DNA of 64,000 nt from Mycolicibacterium peregrinum (GCF_001665785.1 NZ_LZSO01000008.1:1-64000), one strand, 5' to 3'; shown: positions 39,034-49,081, counted from the stretch's first letter. The notes: generated by a model from the letters alone, not told the origin. Numbers and translations: made by a program.

Positions 39034-39058
39034 GTTTCATGAACTTCTGCACGGGTAT
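39034..39058 (+). promoter_or_regulatory. SigF-type promoter for the F420-dependent oxidoreductase
   Basis: GTTT at 39034-39037, 15 bases, GGGTAT at 39053-39058; both boxes are exact. The ATG at 39068 is nine bases after the -10, predicting a leaderless message. Confidence 0.78.
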
Positions 39059-39067
39059 TCCTGCGGC

Positions 39068-40054
39068 ATGGCCAGATTCGGATACACGTTGATGACCGAG
39101 CAGAGCGGCCCGCGGCAGCTGGTCGACTATGCGGTGTCAGCAGAGCGGGCAGGCTTCGACTTCGAGGTGAGCAGTGACCACTACAGCCCGTGGCTGGCCA
39201 GTCAGGGACACGCTCCCAATGCCTGGCCGGTGCTGGGCGCGGTGGCCCACGCGACGAACACTGTGCAGCTGTATTCATATGTGACCTGTCCGACGATCCG
39301 ATATCACCCGGCGATAGTCGCCCAGCAGGCGGCCACGGTGCAGATCCTGTCCGGCGGCCGGTTCACTCTCGGGCTCGGCAGCGGGGAGAACCTCAACGAA
39401 CACGTGGTGGGGCAGGGGTGGCCCACCGTCGACCGCCGCCTCGACATGCTCGCCGAGTCGATCAAGCTGATTCGGGAACTTCTCAGCGGGGACCTGATCG
39501 ATTTCCGGGGCGAGTTCTACGAGGTGGACTCCGCGCGCATCTGGGATGTGCCGGAAGTGCCGGTGACCATCGCCGTCTCGATGACGGGTGAGAAAGCGGT
39601 CGAGAAGCTCGCCGTGGCCGCCGATCACCTGATCAACGTCGCCCCCGACCGGGAGATCGTCGAGGGCTGGCAGGAGCGTCGTCAAGCGACCGGCGTGCTG
39701 CCCGAGGGACGCGTGATCGGGCAGGTTCCGGTGTGCTGGGATCCCGACCGGGCCGCGGCGGTGGAGCGCGCCCATGACCAGTTTCGCTGGTTCGGTGGCG
39801 GCTGGGCGGTCAACGCCGACCTGCCTACCCCGGCGGGATTCGCGGCGGCCACCCGGTTCGTGCGTCCCGAGGACGTGGCCGAGGCCATCCCGTGCGGACC
39901 GGACTTGGACGCGATCGTCGCCGCCGTGGCGCCCTACCGCGACGCGGGATTCACCGATATCGCCCTCGTCCAGATCGGTGACGAGGGACAACAGCGTTTT
40001 CTCGACGAGGCGGCGCAGCCGCTACTGGCTGCGCTGCGCGCGGAACTCGATTGA
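39068..40054 (+). CDS. F420-dependent LLM-class oxidoreductase (TIGR03557 type)
   Basis: A 328-residue luciferase-like monooxygenase-fold enzyme using deazaflavin F420. Seen: MARFGYTLMTEQSGPRQLVDYAVSAERAGFDF, EVSSDHYSPWL, TVQILSGGRFTLGLGSGENLNEHV, and the closing DAGFTDIALVQIG. This matches the glucose-6-phosphate-dehydrogenase-related F420 group of mycobacteria; the reducing substrate is unknown. The start at 39068 is fixed by the SigF-type -10 nine bases upstream. Its last 33 bases overlap a convergent membrane protein gene. Confidence 0.87.
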   Translation: MARFGYTLMTEQSGPRQLVDYAVSAERAGFDFEVSSDHYSPWLASQGHAPNAWPVLGAVAHATNTVQLYSYVTCPTIRYHPAIVAQQAATVQILSGGRFTLGLGSGENLNEHVVGQGWPTVDRRLDMLAESIKLIRELLSGDLIDFRGEFYEVDSARIWDVPEVPVTIAVSMTGEKAVEKLAVAADHLINVAPDREIVEGWQERRQATGVLPEGRVIGQVPVCWDPDRAAAVERAHDQFRWFGGGWAVNADLPTPAGFAAATRFVRPEDVAEAIPCGPDLDAIVAAVAPYRDAGFTDIALVQIGDEGQQRFLDEAAQPLLAALRAELD

Positions 40055-40567
40055 GGACCCGGTCGACATCGGATGACCCAGCCGCATCGCAAACGGCAGC
40101 AGCAGCCAGACTCCGACGAACGTCAGCAGGGCGATGACCCCCGCGATCACCCCGGCCTCACGCCCGGCAACCGTGTCGAAGATCAACTCGGTCACCCCGG
40201 TCATCGCGAGCCCGAGCAACACCAACCCGATGAACGCGCACCTGTGCGCGGCGGAGACCAGCAGGTTCAACCGGTGCCGGCGGAACAGGATGCGGTGCAT
40301 CCCCACCGGGGCGACGAGCAGCGCGGTGGCAGCGGCCGAACATGCGACGGTGACGAGATAGACAACCCGCATGGGCTCGTCGAGCATCGAGAACCGTTCC
40401 TGGAACGGCAGAGTCAGCAGCAGGCCGGTGAGCAACTGAACACCGGTCTGCACGACCCGCAGTTCCTGCAGCAGGCTGTTCCAGTTACGGTCAAGCCGTT
40501 CGGCTTCCGTTTCATGCCGGGTGGTCTGGTCCCAGCGCTGATCCAGCTCGGGACGGTCCGGATCCAT
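40022..40567 (-). CDS. DUF6328-like membrane protein
   Basis: A 181-residue protein with a hydrophilic N-terminus (MDPDRPELDQRWDQTTRHETEAERLDRNWNSLLQELRVVQTG, named only to locate it) and four hydrophobic helices from about residue 45 to 165. The RLDRNWNSLLQELRVVQTG segment is typical of a conserved actinobacterial membrane family known to me as DUF6328. The ATG at 40567 fits the family start; open frame continues upstream without a ribosome site. It overlaps the F420 gene tail-to-tail by 33 bases. The function is unknown. Confidence 0.72.
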   Translation of the reverse strand: MDPDRPELDQRWDQTTRHETEAERLDRNWNSLLQELRVVQTGVQLLTGLLLTLPFQERFSMLDEPMRVVYLVTVACSAAATALLVAPVGMHRILFRRHRLNLLVSAAHRCAFIGLVLLGLAMTGVTELIFDTVAGREAGVIAGVIALLTFVGVWLLLPFAMRLGHPMSTGSSIEFRAQRSQ

Positions 40568-40785
40568 AGGTTCGATAATCCCACGTTCGTCACAGGTTTC
40601 GGGATGCGCCGCGATGGGCATCCCTGGCCGGAGTCCCACGTGGGGCTGCGGGGAGGCGCAGGAAAGGAACAGTAGTGTCGAAGTCGAGACCGACATCATC
40701 GCGACGCGTTGTGGTCAGCAGAGCAGCCTCGTGAGGGGCGGGTCCCACACTGGGATACTGTCGATCCGAGATGTCGGGAGGTGAG

Positions 40786-41220
40786 ATGGCCGACGAACAG
40801 GGCCAATCCAAGCCGCTGAACCGCGCGGAGCGGTCAGTGGAAATTCGGGTCGCTGCCAGGCTGGAGAACCTGGCTGTAGTACGAACGCTCGTCGCTGCCG
40901 TAGCAGCATTCGAAGATCTTGATTTCGACGTCGTCGCCGACCTCCGGTTGGCCGTGGACGAGGCCTGCACGGCCTTGATCCGGGCCGCATTGCCGGATTC
41001 GACTCTGCGACTGACCATCGACCCCAGAGAAGAAACCGTGGTGATCACCGCTTCGACCACCAGCACGGAGGCGGCGGTTGTCGAGCCCGGAAGCTTCAGT
41101 TGGCACGTGCTGAGCTCCCTGACCGACGAAGTCAACACCTTTACCAATGGTGACGGGCCCGACGCCGGACAGGTACACGGCATCACGCTGACGACGAGGC
41201 GAGCGAGCCTGCTGCGGTGA
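40786..41220 (+). CDS. rsbW: Anti-sigma factor RsbW (UsfX) of SigF
   Basis: A 144-residue anti-sigma factor with an HATPase_c-like fold. Seen: RSVEIRVAARLENLAVVRTLVAAVAAFEDLDFDVVADLRLAVDEACTALI, then GSFSWHVLSSLTDEVNTF and GITLTTRRA. The match with M. tuberculosis RsbW/UsfX is strong from memory. The ATG at 40786 has a GGGAGGTGAG ribosome site; an ATG 15 bases upstream is less likely. It binds SigF and keeps it inactive until STAS antagonists displace it. The stop overlaps the sigF GTG (GTGA). Confidence 0.93.
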   Translation: MADEQGQSKPLNRAERSVEIRVAARLENLAVVRTLVAAVAAFEDLDFDVVADLRLAVDEACTALIRAALPDSTLRLTIDPREETVVITASTTSTEAAVVEPGSFSWHVLSSLTDEVNTFTNGDGPDAGQVHGITLTTRRASLLR

Positions 41221-41969
41221 CGTCGGAATATGCGGATGTTCGCGACATGTTTCGCGAACTGAGCCGACTGTCCGAGGACTCACCGGCCCGTGAACGTCAA
41301 CGTGAGCGGATTGTCGAGCGGTGTCTGCCGCTCGCCGATCACATCGCACGGCGATTCGACGGCCGCGGCGAGCCGCGTGAGGACCTGGTCCAGGTGGCAC
41401 GTGTCGGCCTGGTCAACGCGGTGAACCGGTTCGATGTCGAGGCCGGGTCGGATTTCGTGTCGTTTGCCGTGCCGACGATCATGGGGGAGGTCCGGCGCCA
41501 CTTCCGCGACAACAGCTGGTCGGTGAAGGTGCCACGGCGGCTCAAGGAGCTGCACCTGCGGCTCGGGGCGGCGACCGCGGAGCTGTCCCAGCGGCTGGGC
41601 CGCGCCCCGACGGCCTCTGAGCTCGCCGAGGAACTCGACATGGACCGCGAAGAGGTGATCGAAGGCCTGGTGGCGGGCAGCTCGTACAACACGCTCTCGA
41701 TCGACAGCGGTGGCGGCGGCGACGAGGAAGCACCGGCGATCGTGGACACGCTCGGCGATCTGGACGACGGGCTGGATCAAATCGACAATCGAGAAACGTT
41801 GCGGCCGTTGCTCGCTCAACTACCTGAGCGGGAACGGACGGTACTGCTGCTGCGATTCTTCGAATCCATGACGCAGACGCAGATCGCCGAGCGGGTCGGT
41901 GTCTCGCAGATGCACGTGTCGAGGCTGCTGGCGAAATCGCTAGCGCGACTTCGTGACCAGCTGCAGTAG
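41217..41969 (+). CDS. sigF: Stress sigma factor SigF (SigB/SigF/SigG group)
   Basis: A 250-residue group III sigma factor. Region 2 includes DLVQVARVGLVNAVNRFDVEAGSDFVSFAVPTIMGEVRRHFRD, region 3 includes RLKELHLRLGAATAELSQRLGRAPTASELAEEL, and region 4 includes LLAQLPERERTVLLLRFFESMTQTQIAERVGVSQMHVSRLLA (segments named only to locate domains). It starts with a GTG overlapping rsbW. The last 30 bases overlap the convergent STAS gene at 41940. It is the likely reader of the GTTT/GGGTAT promoters listed between 28 and 39 kb. Confidence 0.95.
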   Translation: MTSEYADVRDMFRELSRLSEDSPARERQRERIVERCLPLADHIARRFDGRGEPREDLVQVARVGLVNAVNRFDVEAGSDFVSFAVPTIMGEVRRHFRDNSWSVKVPRRLKELHLRLGAATAELSQRLGRAPTASELAEELDMDREEVIEGLVAGSSYNTLSIDSGGGGDEEAPAIVDTLGDLDDGLDQIDNRETLRPLLAQLPERERTVLLLRFFESMTQTQIAERVGVSQMHVSRLLAKSLARLRDQLQ

Positions 41970-42362
41970 CGGAGTTTTGCCGTTCAAGGTGGACAGGGCC
42001 GCAGCCACGCTGTAGCACGTGTGCCAGTCCGACTCGAGTTCGCAGATGCGGAGCAGTCGGTTTACCGGCTTGCTGGGCACCAGAACCCAGTCGATATCGC
42101 GGACGGAGCATTGCGCTTCGATGGCCTTGAGAGCGGAAAGCCCTGCGGTGCCGAAGAACTCGACTTCTGTCAAGTCGACGGCCAGCCGCTCGACCTCGCC
42201 GGTGTGCCGCAATGCGTAGTCGGCGAACTCGTTTGCATTGGTGGCGTCGATCTCACCGTGAGCGCTGATCACCGCGGTTGACGGTGGCAGTCGCCGGGTC
42301 GAGAACCCGGCCTGCGAATTGTCGGTCCGGTCGATCAGTGCGTTCGTCGAAAAGACGGTCAT
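41940..42362 (-). CDS. STAS-domain anti-anti-sigma-like protein, convergent with sigF
   Basis: A 140-residue STAS protein closely related to the rsfA-like protein at 35297: they share VIS..GE.DA.NA, VEFFG, IDWVL.PS, V.R.L.IC and a C-terminal LQLV. At the phosphorylation site of RsbV/SpoIIAA (DSSG) it has GTAG, with Thr one position before the usual Ser. Only three Cys are present, fewer than the sister protein. The ATG at 42362 follows GGGGGAGC. Its 3' end overlaps sigF by 30 bases. It probably binds RsbW or the RsbW-like protein. Confidence 0.8.
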   Translation of the reverse strand: MTVFSTNALIDRTDNSQAGFSTRRLPPSTAVISAHGEIDATNANEFADYALRHTGEVERLAVDLTEVEFFGTAGLSALKAIEAQCSVRDIDWVLVPSKPVNRLLRICELESDWHTCYSVAAALSTLNGKTPLLQLVTKSR

Positions 42363-42381
42363 TCTTAGCTCCCCCAGTCGT

Positions 42382-42393
42382 AATACGCGTATT
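42382..42393. promoter_or_regulatory. 12-bp perfect palindrome upstream of the second STAS gene
   Basis: AATACGCGTATT is its own reverse complement and sits 20 bases upstream of the STAS ATG at 42362, where an operator or promoter would be. Flanking AGT/ACT trinucleotides extend the symmetry after a gap. No binding protein is known. Confidence 0.4.
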
Positions 42394-42459
42394 CGTACTG
42401 TTGGTGCGGCGTCAATCGACAAGAAGCGAGCTCCCGCATGCTTGTCATTGACGCTCGCT

Positions 42460-42480
42460 GCGGCTGTGAACTCAACCTGT
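42460..42480. repeat. 21-bp element upstream of the second STAS gene, copy 2
   Basis: Identical over 21 bases to 35837-35857 and in the same position and orientation relative to a STAS gene. The remainder of 42363-42557 holds no gene apart from the palindrome at 42382. Confidence 0.7.
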
Positions 42481-42557
42481 CCAGGACCCTACGCCGATCA
42501 AGGTCATCGGACAATTTGTCTGAGTGGATTCTTATAGTTCCAGGTCAGACTGTTCGC

Positions 42558-43106
42558 ATGCCGAACGCCGACGTGGCCGTCGCTGGGGTGGTGCTGGCCG
42601 CTGGTGCGGGAAGCCGCTTCGGAATGCCGAAAGTTCTTGCTGAAGACGGTGTTTGGCTTCGGCATGCGGTGTCCGCACTCTCCGGCGGCGGCTGCGATGA
42701 CGTGATCGTGGTACTGGGCGCTGCCGTGGTGGACGTGCCCGCGCCGGCTCGCGCCGTCGTGGCCGCACGCTGGGCCGACGGCATGAGCGCGTCGGTCCGC
42801 GAAGGGCTGGCCGCCGCGGGCGATGCGGAGTGGGTCATCCTGCACACCGTCGACACGCCGGACGTGGCGGCCGACGTCGTGGCCCGGGTCCTGGCTGCGG
42901 CGCGCGGCTCCGGTTCCGGCCTGGCCCGCGCCATCTACGAAGGCCGTCCGGGCCACCCCGTCGTCGTGGCACGCAGGCACCTCGCTGAGCTCACGGGCAC
43001 CCTGGACGGCGACCAGGGCGCCCGGGCATTTCTCGGCGGCCGCGAAGACGTCATCGCGGTGGAGTGCGGTGACCTCGCCACCGGCCTCGACATCGACGTG
43101 CGCTGA
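42558..43106 (+). CDS. MobA/MocA-like nucleotidyltransferase
   Basis: A 182-residue NTP transferase. The nucleotide-binding signature AGVVLAAGAGSRFGMPK is present, with the downstream HTVDTPDV (metal Asp) and GRPGHPVVVARRH segments typical of the MocA/molybdenum-cofactor cytidylyltransferase branch, also seen in nicotine-blue oxidoreductase annotations. It would transfer CMP or GMP to a molybdopterin-type cofactor. No molybdoenzyme genes are adjacent. It lies four bases before the convergent mdh end. Confidence 0.82.
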   Translation: MPNADVAVAGVVLAAGAGSRFGMPKVLAEDGVWLRHAVSALSGGGCDDVIVVLGAAVVDVPAPARAVVAARWADGMSASVREGLAAAGDAEWVILHTVDTPDVAADVVARVLAAARGSGSGLARAIYEGRPGHPVVVARRHLAELTGTLDGDQGARAFLGGREDVIAVECGDLATGLDIDVR

Positions 43107-43110
43107 CCGC

Positions 43111-44097
43111 TTACAGCAGGCCCAGTTTTTCGACTGCGTGGCGCTCTTCGAGGAGCTCGGCCACCGACGCGTCGATCCTGGCCCGGGAGAACTCGTTGAT
43201 CTCCAAACCTTCGACTATTTCCCACCGGCCGTCGACCGCGCGGACCGGAAGCGAGGCGACCACGCCCTCAGGCACCCCGTAGACGCCGGGGGACGGCAGA
43301 GCCACCGAGGTCCAGTCGTCGGCGTCGGTGCCGTCCACCCAGTCCCGGACGTGGTCGATGGCGGCGTTGGCGGCCGACGCCGCCGACGAGGTGCCACGGG
43401 CCTCGATGATCGCGGTGCCGCGGGTGGCCACGGTCGGGATGAAATCGTTGGTCAGCCAGTCGGTGTCAGCGGCGTACTCCGAACCCGGGCGTCCGTTGAC
43501 CACCGCGTGGAAGATGTCGGGATACATGCTCGGGGAATGGTTGCCCCACACGGTCACCCGGGACACATCGGTGACGTGTACACCGGCGTGGGTGGCCAGA
43601 GCCGCGACGGCGCGGTTGTGGTCGAGCCGGGTCAGCGCGGTAAATCGTTCGGACGGAATGTCGGGCGCATGGGCCGCGGCCACCAACGCGTTGGTGTTGG
43701 CCGGGTTGCCGACCACCACGATGCGCACATCCGTGGCCGCGCCGGCGTTCAGGGCCTTGCCCGACTCGGCGAAGATCGCGGCGTTGGCCGCCAGCAGGTC
43801 GGCGCGTTCCATGCCTTTACTGCGGGGACGGGCCCCGACCAGCAGCGCGACGTCGACGCCGTCGAACGCCTGCACCGGGTCGTCGTAGATCTCGACGTCG
43901 ATCAGCCCGTCGAAGGCGCTGTCGACCAGCTCCATGACCACGCCCTCAGCCGCGCGGATCGCCGCGGGAAGTTCCAGCAGGCGTAGCTTCACCGGCACGT
44001 CACGCCCCAGCAGGGCACCGGCACCGATGCGGAACAGCGCGGCGTAGCCGATCTGACCGGCCGCGCCCGTGACCGTGACGACCTTGGGAGCGGTCAC
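43111..44097 (-). CDS. mdh: Malate dehydrogenase
   Basis: A 328-residue NAD-dependent malate dehydrogenase of the cytosolic/actinobacterial type. Seen: [16 protein letters not shown] (NAD loop), [15 protein letters not shown] (substrate-binding Arg), [15 protein letters not shown] with the catalytic Asp-Arg set, and [13 protein letters not shown] with the catalytic His. It catalyses malate/oxaloacetate interconversion in the TCA cycle. The start is a GTG overlapping the preceding gene's stop (GTGA). Full length and intact. Confidence 0.93.
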   Translation of the reverse strand: MTAPKVVTVTGAAGQIGYAALFRIGAGALLGRDVPVKLRLLELPAAIRAAEGVVMELVDSAFDGLIDVEIYDDPVQAFDGVDVALLVGARPRSKGMERADLLAANAAIFAESGKALNAGAATDVRIVVVGNPANTNALVAAAHAPDIPSERFTALTRLDHNRAVAALATHAGVHVTDVSRVTVWGNHSPSMYPDIFHAVVNGRPGSEYAADTDWLTNDFIPTVATRGTAIIEARGTSSAASAANAAIDHVRDWVDGTDADDWTSVALPSPGVYGVPEGVVASLPVRAVDGRWEIVEGLEINEFSRARIDASVAELLEERHAVEKLGLL

Positions 44098-44426
44098 GTG
44101 TGCACCTCCAGCCCGAGCACCTGTGTCGCGTAGCGCCGCACGGTGTCCTCCGAGATCGCGGCGGCGTCCTCGAATCCGGGCCGGCCCCGGCTGCTCAGGA
44201 ATCCGGTGACGGGATCGAGGATGACCTCCGCGAGCAGTTCGCCGCTGGTCGGTTCACAGACCGCCCACGTATACCGGGTGTCATCGGCCCAGCCGTCCGC
44301 GGCGTCGTGCACGTAGTCCAGGTCATCCTCGCCCAGGTCGGTGAGCGCCGGCCGGTCGTCGACGCGGTCATCGGCGCGCAGTCCGCGCAGATACCACTGG
44401 CCGTTGTTGATCTCCACAGGTTCCAT
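44094..44426 (-). CDS. Conserved hypothetical protein coupled to mdh
   Basis: A 110-residue protein: [28 protein letters not shown], then [35 protein letters not shown]. The WAVCEP...LLAEV part looks like the beta core of a GNAT acetyltransferase or similar, but the domain is too short to be a complete GNAT. The ATG at 44426 has a GGAGGTCCT ribosome site. It is coupled to mdh by GTGA overlap. A long hairpin (44448-44496) separates it from accA3. The function is unknown. Confidence 0.65.
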   Translation of the reverse strand: MEPVEINNGQWYLRGLRADDRVDDRPALTDLGEDDLDYVHDAADGWADDTRYTWAVCEPTSGELLAEVILDPVTGFLSSRGRPGFEDAAAISEDTVRRYATQVLGLEVHT

Positions 44427-44447
44427 AGGACCTCCAAGAATGCCGAA

Positions 44448-44496
44448 TGGCCACTTACGGCACAAGATTCAACAGAATCCGTGCCACAAGTGGCCA
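44448..44496. terminator. Long imperfect hairpin after accA3
   Basis: A 49-base inverted repeat: TGGCCACTT...AAGTGGCCA outer arms, CGGCAC/GTGCC and GATTC/GAATC inner arms, four-base loop AACA, a few mismatches. It lies between the accA3 stop (44513) and the next minus-strand gene, so it probably ends the accA3 transcript. Confidence 0.65.
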
Positions 44497-44512
44497 CTCG
44501 ACGGGAAAAGAA

Positions 44513-46363
<1,851 letters not shown>

Positions 46364-46383
46364 TTATGCGCCGCACCTTGGCG

Positions 46384-46413
46384 CTCGCCAAACCGGTATC
46401 GGTTACCGGCGAG
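46384..46413. other. Hairpin in the accA3/DUF6199 divergent spacer
   Basis: In the 203-base space 46307-46509 (no gene), CTCGCC/GGCGAG enclose AACCG/CGGTT around GTAT. It could be a protein-binding inverted repeat or a structured leader for either divergent gene. Nothing else is visible there apart from the accA3 upstream A/T-rich patch near 46325-46355. Confidence 0.35.
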
Positions 46414-46509
46414 TAGGTTTCGCCTTGGATTTCTCTGTGAACACATCAGTCCTGTTGGCGGGCTGAAATCCCGTCTCGGCCGACGGTCCGACGCTATTAC
46501 TGTTGGCCC

Positions 46510-47649
46510 GTGGGTGTGGGGATTTTTCTGATTGTCGTGGGCGTGTTGGTGGGCGGCGTGATGGCGGCGGCACCGAAGCGCATCTGGTGGGCCACCCAGT
46601 CCTGGAAGTTCCGCAACCCCGAGGCCAATGAGCCGAGCGACGCGGCCTACGGGTTGACGCGGGCGGGCGGCGTGTTCGTGATCCTCCTCGCGCTGTTCGT
46701 GGGCTGGTCAGTCATTCACAGTGACTTCCAGCGGAAGAACCGCAGCGAGGCGCAGGCGCAGCAGCAGGCGGCCGAGGCGGCCTTTGTGGTGCCACAACCC
46801 GAGACACGCGGTCTGCTGCCGGTGATCGGCTATATAGCCAGGTACGTGCCCGTGGGCGTCTCGGTCGACTTGTATTACACGGCGCCGTCCCGGTCGGTGC
46901 CGGGCTACATCCGGACCATGTCAGAGCGGTTCACCTACCCGTGCGCGTCGGTCCCGACGAAGACTCCCGGTGACGACGGGCGCCTCGACGTGACGATCGG
47001 CCTCTCCTGGGCCCCGGAGCGCCTCGGCGACATGGACCAGAACGATTCTTGTCGGATCGGCAACGGGGCCAAGCTGGAAAAGGTCTCCCTGGGCCCGTTC
47101 CCGGCCGCGGCACCGATGATCACCACCAGCGGACCGATCCTGACAGAAGACGGCAAGGGGGTGGCTGCAGCGGTCGGCAATGTTGTTCCCGAACTTGCCG
47201 AGGTGCCCAACGCGGACGGCTCCGTTCCGCGCGTTTCCGACCGCGGAGCGCTGCCGATCGTGGGTTACGCCATCGAGGCCGGATCCGGCGGCATCCACAA
47301 GGACGCGCAATTCCTGGAGGTGTCGTATCTCGTCCCGAAGGGCGTCCAGGTCGAGGACGGCATTTCGTCGAGCAGCCGGTCCGGGGGCTGTCAGGCGGTG
47401 CCCACGGTGTCCGGCCTCGGTACGTCCACTGTGACGGTCAACGTGCGGCTGCGTTGGTCCGAGGCCGGCCAGCACCCCGCCACGGACGATGCGCAGTGCC
47501 GGGCCGGAGGTTCGCAAGTGCGGGTGAAAACCAGTCGGTGGGGTGAAATCACCGATAGCACAACGATTGTCACCGACGGTCCGGTATCGAACGAGGCCGG
47601 TGTCGAGGTTTCCGGCGCGGTGCCAGGGAATCGGGTGCCGCGGAGCTGA
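46510..47649 (+). CDS. DUF6199-type membrane protein with two extracellular repeats
   Basis: A 379-residue protein. Two N-terminal membrane helices flank the conserved motif KRIWWATQSWKFRNPEANEPS (about residues 24-44). The extracellular part holds two copies of one module, beginning RGLLPVIGY (about 98) and RGALPIVGY (about 245), each with Cys pairs. The protein at 49082 has the same membrane motif with one module, so this gene arose by tandem domain duplication. The start is GTG. It is divergent from accA3. The function is unknown. Confidence 0.75.
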   Translation: MGVGIFLIVVGVLVGGVMAAAPKRIWWATQSWKFRNPEANEPSDAAYGLTRAGGVFVILLALFVGWSVIHSDFQRKNRSEAQAQQQAAEAAFVVPQPETRGLLPVIGYIARYVPVGVSVDLYYTAPSRSVPGYIRTMSERFTYPCASVPTKTPGDDGRLDVTIGLSWAPERLGDMDQNDSCRIGNGAKLEKVSLGPFPAAAPMITTSGPILTEDGKGVAAAVGNVVPELAEVPNADGSVPRVSDRGALPIVGYAIEAGSGGIHKDAQFLEVSYLVPKGVQVEDGISSSSRSGGCQAVPTVSGLGTSTVTVNVRLRWSEAGQHPATDDAQCRAGGSQVRVKTSRWGEITDSTTIVTDGPVSNEAGVEVSGAVPGNRVPRS

Positions 47650-47664
47650 CCTGCCTTTGCCGGC

Positions 47665-48081
47665 TCAGGCCGCGCGCAGCCGCCGCTTGATCCGGGTCAG
47701 CATCGCTGACATACCGCGCAACCGCAGCGGGCTGATCAACGCGGCCAGGCCCAGCGCGGTGTAGAAGTCATCGGGCACCGCCAAGATGTCATCGGCGGAC
47801 TGGCCGTCGAGACCGGTGGCCAGGATCGCGGCGAAGCCGCGTGTCGTCGGAGCCTCCGGGGGAGCGCTGAAGTAGAGCCGCACCTCGTCCCGGTCGGACG
47901 CGTCGACGTCGAGGAACAGCGGGGACTGACATTCCGGAACCGGCTCCATCGCCGCTTCCTCAAGATGGGACGGCAAAGGGGGCAGCTCGTTGGCGAACTC
48001 CAACAACAGCTGCAACTTGTCCTGGCCGGCCACCTCCTGGAAGTCGGAGACGACCTCGGCCAGGGTGGCCGGCATCGTCAC
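47665..48081 (-). CDS. SufE-like Fe-S assembly protein
   Basis: A 138-residue SufE protein: [35 protein letters not shown], then [15 protein letters not shown], where the Cys is the sulfur-accepting residue in SufE. It receives sulfur from a cysteine desulfurase and stimulates it. The GTG at 48081 gives a GTGA overlap with sseA (the ATG at 48075 is the alternative). The sseA-sufE pairing matches Rv3283-Rv3284. Confidence 0.88.
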   Translation of the reverse strand: MTMPATLAEVVSDFQEVAGQDKLQLLLEFANELPPLPSHLEEAAMEPVPECQSPLFLDVDASDRDEVRLYFSAPPEAPTTRGFAAILATGLDGQSADDILAVPDDFYTALGLAALISPLRLRGMSAMLTRIKRRLRAA

Positions 48082-48977
48082 GGAGCTTCGCCCGGATCGG
48101 GACCGACAGCCACCGGGACCCGCACGGCGTTGCCCCACTCGGTCCACGATCCGTCGTAGTTACGCACCCCGGGCAGCCCCAGCAGGTGGGTCAACACGAA
48201 CCAGGTGTGGCTGGAGCGCTCCCCGATGCGGCAGTAGACGACTGTCTCCGGAGTCACGCCGTCGGATGGCTTGAGGAAGCCGTAGAGCTCCTCGAGCTCG
48301 GCGCGACTGCGGAACTGACCGCTGTCCCGGGCCGCCTTGGCCCAGGGGATCGACTTCGCCGTCGGAATGTGCCCGCCGCGAAGCGCGCCCTCCTCCGGGT
48401 AGTCGGGCATGTGGGTGCGTTCGCCGGTGTACTCCTGGGGCGACCGGACGTCGATCAACGGCTGCTTGCCGAGGATGTCCAGCACGTCGTTGCGGTAGGC
48501 CCGGATCGGTGCGTCGTTGCGCTCGACGACCGGATAGCCGCTGGACTGGCGGGTGGGCACTTCAAGAGTGGTGTCGCGGCCATGGGAGACCCACAGGTCG
48601 CGGCCGCCGTCGAGCAGGCGCACGTCGGGGTGCCCGAACAGGGTGAACACCCACAGTGCGTAGGCCGCCCACCAGTTGCTCTTGTCGCCGTAGATGACGA
48701 CGGTGTCGTCGCGGCTGATGCCCTTGCGGTCCATCAGTTCGGCGAACTGCTCACCGTTGATGTAGTCACGCACATTGGGGTCGTTGAGGTCGAGATGCCA
48801 GTCGATCTTGACGGCACCCGGGATGTGGCCGGTGTCGTAGAGCAGGACATCTTCGTCTGACTCGACGATGGCCAAACCGGGCCGGCCCAGATTGCTGGCC
48901 AGCCAGTCGGCGGTGACCAGGCGCTCCGGATGGGCGTACTCGGCGAGAGTGGGGCTGGGATCAGCAGGCAGCGGCAC
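48078..48977 (-). CDS. sseA: Thiosulfate/3-mercaptopyruvate sulfurtransferase SseA
   Basis: A 299-residue two-domain rhodanese. The N-terminal inactive domain is about residues 20-140 and the C-terminal domain about 165-285, with the catalytic Cys in [10 protein letters not shown]. The ERSSH loop suggests thiosulfate or 3-mercaptopyruvate as donor. The start is a GTG at 48977. It is coupled to the SufE-like gene, which can accept sulfur, so the pair may feed Fe-S assembly. Confidence 0.92.
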   Translation of the reverse strand: MPLPADPSPTLAEYAHPERLVTADWLASNLGRPGLAIVESDEDVLLYDTGHIPGAVKIDWHLDLNDPNVRDYINGEQFAELMDRKGISRDDTVVIYGDKSNWWAAYALWVFTLFGHPDVRLLDGGRDLWVSHGRDTTLEVPTRQSSGYPVVERNDAPIRAYRNDVLDILGKQPLIDVRSPQEYTGERTHMPDYPEEGALRGGHIPTAKSIPWAKAARDSGQFRSRAELEELYGFLKPSDGVTPETVVYCRIGERSSHTWFVLTHLLGLPGVRNYDGSWTEWGNAVRVPVAVGPDPGEAP

Positions 48978-49081
48978 ACCATGAGCGTACCGTCGGTCCC
49001 GATATCCGCGGCGTGGCAGTGCCCACGACCGGCGCAGATTGCCGTATCCGGGTCCCCGTGTGCGGCCTTAGGCTGCTTGCC

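Noticed and set aside
40731-40757. Possible SigF promoter upstream of rsbW (GTGA, 17 bases, GGGATA)
   Set aside because: Both boxes differ from the consensus at two positions. M. smegmatis literature reports SigF-dependent autoregulation, but here I cannot support a promoter from sequence.
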